A stretch of 24,761 nucleotides of DNA, from positions 1-24,761 of the IMG/VR virus record IMGVR_UViG_3300036845_000547; one strand, given 5' to 3'. Shown piece by piece: positions 20,375 to 24,761 of this stretch. The DNA comes from a virus. A model generated the notes under the pieces. It was given only the letters and a program-made list of their open reading frames with translations. It did not search any database and was not told the DNA's origin. The translations under genes were made by a program, and so were the position numbers. Position 1 is the first letter of the stretch, and the number at the start of each line of letters is the position of its first letter.

Positions 20375-22290
20375 CTCGGCCGTCCCATCGCTTGCCGCTG
20401 CGCCAGGGAACGCTCAACCTGCTTGACTTTGAAGAAATTCGCAAGCTGGAATTGCCGAAAGAGCTGATACTGGTCAGCAACTGAAAGCGCCCGCTTCGCC
20501 ACGTCTGCGGCCTTGGTGCGGTTTCCCGCCATCAGTCCGCGCTGGACTCGCTCTTCCCAGCACCGCCCACCAAGGGCAAGAGTAAAGATCCGGTCGTCGT
20601 GTTTCTTCCCCTCGGCCTTGATCGAATCGCCGTCTCGAGCGATTGAGCGGGCTTCCTCAAGTGTTTCCTGGCTACGCACCAACATCATCCCGTTATGGAT
20701 GAAATCACGAACACGCTCCATGATCGCGACCTTCAACTGCGTAGTTGTCTTCCAGTGGTAGGAGTGACCGGATGTCATGCTATCGGAGCGCGTGTAAATA
20801 TACTGTCTGGTATTGTTCACCATGTCTCCGATGCCCCGGTCCCGTGCGGCGGCAGCGTAATAGCCCGTGCGGATCGACCTTCGCAACTGCCCCATCTCGC
20901 GCCACACCGCCTCGCCAGGTCCGTTCAATTCGACTATCTCATAAACCGCCGAGCCGGAATAAAGCCCATAGTAGGCTCCGAGGGACACGATCAACCAAGC
21001 GAATTGGTGCGTCGGCGTCGAGGCCGAGGCGTACTCGCAGACTTGTTCAATTTGATCGGCATAGCAGCGGAGAACTTCAATGGCGCTGCGATCGTTCTTC
21101 TCGTCGTGCCCAAATGCAGGATCTGCGGCTATAACATAGGTCGCATCAGGCTGCGGTTCTTCCCACAGCTTCAACTGGCACTCCCGCCACGTCCGGGCGG
21201 GCTCGATCCTCGACGTGAAGAAGTCCACTCCAGGCCAGAACTTGAAGGCCTGATATTTGTGCGGAACCGCTTGCGCCATTCTTTCGGAGAGCTTGACCGA
21301 ATCGAAGAACGTCGAGCCGGTAGCCATGAAACACTCGTCTTCGGTCCACGGCTGCTCTTGGAGCTGCATGCTGTCTTCGGGATCGTCTTTGTCGCGATCC
21401 CGTGCCGGGTCCATCTTCCGGCGGTACCACGCCAACTGCTCGCGGCTGACCTCTACGCCGTACTGTTTCTTGACCTCGTAAATGCGCTTGAGTTCGTCAT
21501 CTGTGGGCTCAGGACTCCCGTACCTCTCCCACATCGGGGAACCGAAAGGGATAATCTGAGTTTCTTTGTCGTACCACCCAAGGAAGCAAGTTCTTTGATT
21601 CAAGTCATCGGCCAGAGCTTCTTGCCACATTTCATGCCAGGAATTGAATCCTCGACCAGTCGACTCCTTAATGTAAAGTCGCCTTGGATCAAATTCCGCC
21701 AGTGATTGCTTGAGAGCTACTATTCCCTCTTCGTTATCCCACGAGCATAACTCACTTGCCAGAAGCAAGTTTATTCCGCTAGACCTCCCCAGCACCCCCG
21801 AAGATTTGGATGTGCGAACCCCTGCCGACATGAACCTGAGCAACGACCCGGCGGCACCGCCCTCGCCCTCTAGGGTCATCATGTAGCGGTTCATCGTGCG
21901 AATGCGCGGGAACTTAACCGAGCGCGGCAACCCTTGGATCATCGCCTCGATTTCAAGCCGCGCCTCTTCCTTGTGACTGTCCGTATCGAACACCATGGCG
22001 CCGCGCATCCCTTCGTGGATGCCGACCCAAAACACGCCTAGCGATCGCGCTTCCGTCGTAACGCCCAACTGGCGAGCCTTTAGAAAGTTGAAATCATGGA
22101 CATCATCAGCCAGCCCGTCCCAAATTGTCCGCAAGAATTTCTTTTGAGAGTTGTAGCGGTTCTGCGCAAGGAAGGTGCGGCCCGTTTCTTTGGAATCGAA
22201 GACTACCTGAGAGGTGAAGATCTCATAGGCTTCGCTGTACGCTTCGACCTTTGCCGAGTTCCAGCCGCCTGTTGCTGCTAATGCGCTCAA
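20356..22290 (-). CDS. terL: Terminase large subunit (packaging ATPase and nuclease)
   Basis: 644 aa, the normal size. The ATPase domain shows a Walker A-like KARQLGVTT at 71-79 (no Lys in the loop, as in several terminase groups with KARQ-x-G-x-(S/T)T), a Walker B-like INLLLASELCSWDN at 173-186 and the coupling motif KESTGRGF at 208-215. The C-terminal RNase H-like nuclease domain shows VIAADPAFG with Asp390, then VYEIVELNGPG near 450 and KKHDDRI with Asp565/566, the expected acidic triad. It pumps DNA through the portal and cuts the concatemer. The start overlaps the preceding gene's stop as ATGA. No small terminase can be named with certainty among the short genes upstream. Confidence 0.93.
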   Translation of the reverse strand: MSALAATGGWNSAKVEAYSEAYEIFTSQVVFDSKETGRTFLAQNRYNSQKKFLRTIWDGLADDVHDFNFLKARQLGVTTEARSLGVFWVGIHEGMRGAMVFDTDSHKEEARLEIEAMIQGLPRSVKFPRIRTMNRYMMTLEGEGGAAGSLLRFMSAGVRTSKSSGVLGRSSGINLLLASELCSWDNEEGIVALKQSLAEFDPRRLYIKESTGRGFNSWHEMWQEALADDLNQRTCFLGWYDKETQIIPFGSPMWERYGSPEPTDDELKRIYEVKKQYGVEVSREQLAWYRRKMDPARDRDKDDPEDSMQLQEQPWTEDECFMATGSTFFDSVKLSERMAQAVPHKYQAFKFWPGVDFFTSRIEPARTWRECQLKLWEEPQPDATYVIAADPAFGHDEKNDRSAIEVLRCYADQIEQVCEYASASTPTHQFAWLIVSLGAYYGLYSGSAVYEIVELNGPGEAVWREMGQLRRSIRTGYYAAAARDRGIGDMVNNTRQYIYTRSDSMTSGHSYHWKTTTQLKVAIMERVRDFIHNGMMLVRSQETLEEARSIARDGDSIKAEGKKHDDRIFTLALGGRCWEERVQRGLMAGNRTKAADVAKRALSVADQYQLFRQFQLANFFKVKQVERSLAQRQAMGRPRWARRR

Positions 22291-22541
22291 CCCGGCGGCG
22301 CCTCTTCCGGGGACGACCAGCCACTCTGTTTATCGCCATGAATGAAGCTCTGCGCATCGGCCATCAATTTGAGCGCAGCCATCGAAATGCCCGCCACGGT
22401 AACGCCATTAGACCAGCACGCCGTCCAACACCCGTTAACGCGGACGAGAACGACAACGGCCTCCAGGCCTTCTCGTTCGAGAATCTGTCCGAACAACGCA
22501 GGGACGGACACCTTGTCTCCGATGAAAGTGATCTTACTCAT
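22287..22541 (-). CDS. Conserved phage hypothetical protein upstream of terL
   Basis: 84 aa from ATG 22541; an adjacent in-frame TTG at 22544 is less likely. The layout is strand-rich then helical: KITFIGDKVSVPALFGQILE, EAVVVLVRVNGCWTACWSNG, VTVAGISMAALKLMADAQSF. The V-V-x-V-R-V-x-G-x-W ... S-M-A-A-L-K-L pattern is familiar from uncharacterised phage proteins. It is coupled to terL by ATGA. A role next to packaging is suggested only by position. Confidence 0.7.
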   Translation of the reverse strand: MSKITFIGDKVSVPALFGQILEREGLEAVVVLVRVNGCWTACWSNGVTVAGISMAALKLMADAQSFIHGDKQSGWSSPEEAPPG

Positions 22542-22544
22542 CAA

Positions 22545-22883
22545 TCAGGCGGACTCCAACCTTTCTCGCCCGTCAATATGATAGCATTTTACCAGCACCG
22601 GAATATGCGGATCGGCCTCTGCGCATTGCCGTTTAACTTCTTTAGCGACAAGCGCTAGATCGGCAGGTGAAACATCAAGCCGACTTGCGACCTCGACCAG
22701 CGTATGAGGTTCTCCAATGGTCAGTGAGGATTTCCGACACGCAACGTCTATTTTGTAGCCCAGTATCTCAAAATTAGAACATAGGCATCCGTCGGCCCCG
22801 CCGAGATGCCAAACACTCTCGCGCTGCAGCAGAGACACCGCTCCTGCGGCATCTCCGCTCCCTGGAGAATATTCAGGTTTCAT
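22545..22883 (-). CDS. Hypothetical protein, possible small-terminase position
   Basis: 112 aa, coupled to its upstream neighbour by ATGA. It contains a Cys pair (GCLCSNFEILGYKIDVACRK) and a helical stretch, TLVEVASRLDVSPADLALVA, which could form a helix-turn-helix-like unit, followed by KEVKRQCAEADPHIPVLVKC. That segment and the location two genes before terL would suit a small terminase, but the length is short and no diagnostic motif is seen. Treat as unknown. Confidence 0.65.
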   Translation of the reverse strand: MKPEYSPGSGDAAGAVSLLQRESVWHLGGADGCLCSNFEILGYKIDVACRKSSLTIGEPHTLVEVASRLDVSPADLALVAKEVKRQCAEADPHIPVLVKCYHIDGRERLESA

Positions 22884-23119
22884 CGCCGGAAAGGATCATT
22901 GCTGCGGGCGCGCTCCTCGAACTCGCGTGCGGCGATCGTGACCGCAGCTGTGATCGTAGACCAGAAGAGCGCCAGATCATGCGCCTGTTTCACGAGCAGG
23001 ATCTCCAGCGGATCACCGCCGTCAGGGGGAACCAGCAACAACGCCCCGGCAAACTCGCTCGCTTCGTTGCGCTCGATCCGAGCGGCCATGTCGCGAAAGG
23101 CGTCAGCCGGTGATTTCAT
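22880..23119 (-). CDS. Conserved phage hypothetical protein (79 aa)
   Basis: The sequence follows a pattern I have seen in uncharacterised phage proteins: ADAFRDMAARIERNEASEFA, then GALLLVPPDGGDPLEILLV, then ALFWSTITAAVTIAAREFEE and a basic end NDPFRR. The (N)xAxEFAGA-x-x-VPP-x-GG core is the recognisable part. Both ends are joined to neighbours by ATGA overlaps. Function is unknown; no membrane segment is present. Confidence 0.75.
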   Translation of the reverse strand: MKSPADAFRDMAARIERNEASEFAGALLLVPPDGGDPLEILLVKQAHDLALFWSTITAAVTIAAREFEERARSNDPFRR

Positions 23120-23274
23120 TTAATTCGCGCCAGAGCTTCCGCCGTGCGGATGTCCGGCCCCGTAGAAAACGTCAATTTCGGAAAAGCCCCCAGTCCCGCT
23201 TCGATCCGTGCGAGTCGCTGGTTCATCTCCTTCAGCAACTCGGCGATCTCTCGGAGGTAGTGCTCGCTGGTCAT
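23116..23274 (-). CDS. 52-aa coiled-coil mini-protein
   Basis: Start and stop both form ATGA overlaps with the neighbouring genes, so the frame is firmly set although the product is only 52 aa. Residues 3-30 (SEHYLREIAELLKEMNQRLA, RIEAGLG) have heptad-like hydrophobic spacing typical of a short coiled coil. The tail reads FPKLTFSTGPDIRTAEALAR. A longer frame over the same bases (23120-23410) has poor protein character. No family is recognised. Confidence 0.75.
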   Translation of the reverse strand: MTSEHYLREIAELLKEMNQRLARIEAGLGAFPKLTFSTGPDIRTAEALARIK

Positions 23275-23531
23275 TCGTCTCTCTTTTCAAGTTGAAGATA
23301 TGTGACATGCTCTTTTTCTCCTGTATTAATTCGCGAAATAACCCACTCGGCGCACCAGTCTTGTCTGGAAACACGAGGAAACACTCCATGTCCTCCCTCA
23401 TACCCGTCATTTACAGACGAAAATACACGCGGCGGATGTCTTCGACACAGCAACCAACGATCTTTCGGGTCTGCCGGTGCCGGCCCATCATCGGAGAACG
23501 CACAATTCTCGCAGGAAGGGGTAATGGTCAT
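23271..23531 (-). CDS. Small four-Cys protein
   Basis: 86 aa. Cys are arranged as SCENCAFSDD, then WLLCRRHPPRVF and finally VSRQDWCAEW, giving C-x2-C-x(17)-C-x(29)-C. The C-x2-C ... CRRxPP ... FPxV-x-x-x-DWC order is known to me from small phage and plasmid proteins that probably bind zinc or an iron-sulfur cluster. ATG follows the upstream TAA directly. A loose parallel exists to the HiPIP-like protein at 10307-10567, but the Cys spacing differs. Confidence 0.7.
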   Translation of the reverse strand: MTITPSCENCAFSDDGPAPADPKDRWLLCRRHPPRVFSSVNDGYEGGHGVFPRVSRQDWCAEWVISRINTGEKEHVTYLQLEKRDE

Positions 23532-23771
23532 TTACGGTGCCTTGCCGTTGCCTGGGGTCGAAGCCGCGATGATGTCATCCTTCCTCTCCGAGCCGGCAGA
23601 CGAACCGAAGAACCAATTCACCGCAGTCGTGGCGTTGGCGATAATTGCTCCAGCAATAAGAAGTTGCAATTGCTGATCCTTGTCCCAGACGGCAAACAAG
23701 CAAGCCGCGATCAAAAGAAACTGCGTCACGATCGCAAGACCGATCCGGCCGGCTACAGTTAGATTGTTCAT
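23532..23771 (-). CDS. Holin-like two-helix membrane protein
   Basis: 79 aa with two hydrophobic segments, about residues 8-28 (GLAIVTQFLLIAACLFAVW) and 34-54 (LQLLIAGAIIANATTAVNWF), separated by a short polar turn WDKDQQ. After the second helix comes FGSSAGSERKDD, a motif common in small phage membrane proteins annotated as putative holins. Holins make the membrane hole that releases or activates the endolysin. Start overlaps the preceding stop (ATGA). No endolysin or spanin gene lies next to it in this window, so the lysis role is likely but not certain. Confidence 0.65.
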   Translation of the reverse strand: MNNLTVAGRIGLAIVTQFLLIAACLFAVWDKDQQLQLLIAGAIIANATTAVNWFFGSSAGSERKDDIIAASTPGNGKAP

Positions 23772-24010
23772 TGCTTACGACCGCGCCAGTCGAATTTTGC
23801 CACTATATCCTGCACGAACGGCCAGTCTTCTGTTGGAAGGCCGAACGTAAATCCCGGCATATTTTTGGTGTAAAACGACACAGAGATATTGTCAAACTCC
23901 GGGAAATATTGAAGCGCTAACAAACAATCGCTTGATAAATAAAGCTCGACCCTTCTGCCGGTCCGCAGGTCTGCGATGTACTCAGGATCTTCAGATGTAT
24001 CGATGCCCAT
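23768..24010 (-). CDS. Hypothetical 80-aa protein
   Basis: Not recognised. It is acidic at the N-terminus (GIDTSEDPEYIADLRTGRRV), then strand-rich and aromatic (ELYLSSDCLLALQYFPEFDN, ISVSFYTKNMPGFTFGLP), ending in a basic WRGRKQ. AGGGGA lies before the ATG. It overlaps the KTSC gene by 20 bases and the holin-like gene by four. No membrane segment. Confidence 0.7.
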   Translation of the reverse strand: MGIDTSEDPEYIADLRTGRRVELYLSSDCLLALQYFPEFDNISVSFYTKNMPGFTFGLPTEDWPFVQDIVAKFDWRGRKQ

Positions 24011-24206
24011 ACTTTCCCCTAACGTGAGCGTGAAGCGCCTCGCCGATCGAAGGCGAAGATTGCACCGTAGCCGCGACCGTCAGCGGCACCCCCTCATAAA
24101 CCGCCGTTCGCCCCGAGGGGTACTTCACATGTAGTTCCTCCGTGTCGGGATCGTAGCCGATCTCGTCCACCATCGAGCTATACACAGATCGCATCTCAAC
24201 AGTCAC
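23991..24206 (-). CDS. KTSC-domain protein
   Basis: 71 aa from GTG 24206, after GGAGAAAGG. The whole protein is a KTSC domain: VEMRSVYSSMVDEIGYDPDT, then EELHVKYPSGRTAVYEGVPL and SPSIGEALHAHVRGKYGHRY, matching the family order (V-x-SS ... GYD ... L-x-V-x-F/Y-x-x-G-x-x-Y-x-x-V-P ... S-x-G-x-x-(F/L)). KTSC proteins are small and found in phages and bacteria; the function is not firmly known and an RNA or nucleotide role has been suggested. A second truncated copy of its N-terminus lies upstream at 24461-24517. Confidence 0.85.
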   Translation of the reverse strand: MTVEMRSVYSSMVDEIGYDPDTEELHVKYPSGRTAVYEGVPLTVAATVQSSPSIGEALHAHVRGKYGHRYI

Positions 24207-24218
24207 AGCCCTTTCTCC

Positions 24219-24464
24219 TCAATACTCCGCCCAAAGACGAACTCGATCGTAGCGATCAATAAGCACGATGAGATCTTGAAAAGGATTGGAGATCTCATCC
24301 GTTGCTGCCGCTGCCCCCCTAAGCGCTTCAATATGCTCAGTCCCCACCTCACCCGGCAAGCGGATCCCGATACGATCAAGCACTTCCATAAACCGCGATG
24401 GAGCACCGACACGGAGACTCTTCACTTTCTGAGAAACTGGTTTCCAACAAATCGTTGCGGTCAT
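24219..24464 (-). CDS. Hypothetical 81-aa protein
   Basis: Not recognised. The N-terminus is basic (TATICWKPVSQKVKSLRVGA), then helical (SRFMEVLDRIGIRLPGEVGT, EHIEALRGAAAATDEISNPF), ending QDLIVLIDRYDRVRLWAEY. The start overlaps the stop of the upstream 18-codon ORF as ATGA, so its translation is probably driven by the strong ribosome site of that leader ORF. Confidence 0.7.
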   Translation of the reverse strand: MTATICWKPVSQKVKSLRVGAPSRFMEVLDRIGIRLPGEVGTEHIEALRGAAAATDEISNPFQDLIVLIDRYDRVRLWAEY

Positions 24465-24517
24465 CGAGCGGGCGCATTAATATGCGAGGAATAAACCGAG
24501 CGCATTTCAACCGGCAT
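24461..24517 (-). CDS. 18-codon ORF, truncated KTSC-like N-terminus
   Basis: ATG 24517 is preceded at six bases by a perfect AAGGAGG, the best ribosome site seen in the window. The product is MPVEMRSVYSSHINAPAR. Residues 3-11 (VEMRSVYSS) are identical to those of the KTSC protein at 23991-24206, although almost every codon differs, and HINA continues as KTSC proteins often do before GYD. It then stops. It could be a remnant of a KTSC gene cut by a deletion, or a leader ORF that now drives translation of the downstream 81-aa gene through ATGA coupling. Confidence 0.6.
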   Translation of the reverse strand: MPVEMRSVYSSHINAPAR

Positions 24518-24523
24518 TCAGCG

Positions 24524-24530
24524 CCTCCTT
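24524..24530 (-). promoter_or_regulatory. Perfect Shine-Dalgarno sequence
   Basis: AAGGAGG on the minus strand, six bases before ATG 24517. It overlaps the stop codon of the gene upstream. It argues that the 18-codon ORF is really translated. Confidence 0.8.
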
Positions 24531-24761
24531 ACACTTTCTGATCACAGCCAAAGGCCCTTTCAAGTTCGTCCGCGAAATCCTCATCTGAGGTAAACTCAGA
24601 CACGCGCAAGCGCGCCGCTGCTTCCCGAATCAATTCGACTTGCTCATCCGTCAAAATCGATATGATAAAGTCGCGCGCTACCTTATGACTTTGTGCCAAG
24701 ACGCAACCCTCGACAAACTTTCTGGTCAAGATAATCTCGTCCGGGCAAAGTGGATCTTGCA
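24529..24761 (-). CDS. Hypothetical protein, N-terminus outside the window
   Basis: The frame is open to the right edge, so the true start probably lies beyond it; a TTG at 24729 is the first possible start inside. Visible text runs DPLCPDEIILTRKFVEGCVL, then KVARDFIISILTDEQVELIR, EAAARLRVSEFTSDEDFADE and LERAFGCDQKV. The part from ILTDEQ on is helical and acidic, with amphipathic character. No family is recognised. The stop TAA overlaps the ribosome site of the next ORF by three bases. Confidence 0.6.
   Translation of the reverse strand, partial: QDPLCPDEIILTRKFVEGCVLAQSHKVARDFIISILTDEQVELIREAAARLRVSEFTSDEDFADELERAFGCDQKV

Noticed and set aside
20695-21705. Long plus-strand open frame (336 codons) opposite the terminase gene
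   Set aside because: It is fully antisense to a well-supported terminase with motifs in order. The product has no domain text and reflects codon bias of the real gene.
23120-23410. 96-codon minus-strand frame across two genes
   Set aside because: It overlaps the four-Cys gene and the 52-aa coiled-coil gene, both fixed by ATGA junctions, and its product has low-complexity Arg/Gly text.
1-24761. tRNA genes, CRISPR arrays, insertion sequences, integrase, attachment sites
   Set aside because: I looked for T-loop patterns, spaced direct repeats, transposase motifs and integrase active-site text and saw none. A covariance-model scan could still find a diverged tRNA.

Overview
This window looks like the virion-assembly half of a double-stranded DNA tailed phage or prophage of short-tailed (podovirus) type. 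The large terminase, portal, scaffold, major capsid protein, connector/adaptor proteins, a hub/nozzle-like protein and ejected internal proteins all run in one direction on the minus strand (right to left). No tail-tube, sheath or tape-measure gene is visible, which fits a short tail. Base composition is GC-rich. Several small proteins recall hypothetical families I associate with phages of Alphaproteobacteria, so a host there is my guess. No integrase, host gene, tRNA or CRISPR array was seen, so lytic and prophage states cannot be told apart.

Layout in minus-strand order. 24761-22287 holds about ten small, tightly packed genes: one cut by the window edge, a truncated KTSC-like mini-ORF, a KTSC protein, a holin-like two-helix membrane protein, a four-Cys protein, a 52-aa coiled-coil protein and unknowns. 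22290-19308 carries the large terminase and two accessory proteins. 19311-17437 carries a 57-aa gene and the portal. 17507-16269 is an opposite-strand island of five small genes headed by a helix-turn-helix protein; it sits inside the head module and overlaps the portal 3' end. 16268-15976 is the divergent spacer, with very short Arg/Lys-rich ORFs. 15969-13608 carries a Pro/Gly-rich protein, a 56-aa protein, the scaffold, a 47-aa protein related to the 56-aa one, and the major capsid protein. 13597-4225 is the connector/tail region: a GxGY-repeat protein, three paralogous adaptors, three proteins with signal peptides and Cys-terminal ends, a HiPIP-like four-Cys protein, one plus-strand accessory gene and the 765-aa hub/nozzle-like protein. 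4214-1 carries small genes, two GNAT-like proteins, an Ala/Gly-rich ejection protein and the N-terminal part of a transglycosylase-type internal protein that runs off the left edge.

Most minus-strand genes are joined by ATGA, TGATG or TAATG overlaps, so translation is probably coupled and transcription polycistronic. Several real genes are only 47-57 codons long and were found by reading the gaps between overlapping stops and starts.

The most unusual points are: three adaptor paralogs, one carrying an inserted GxGY beta-repeat module also present in two other virion proteins; signal-peptide-bearing fibre-like paralogs inside a virion operon; twin mini-proteins flanking the scaffold; and the opposite-strand HTH island between portal and scaffold.
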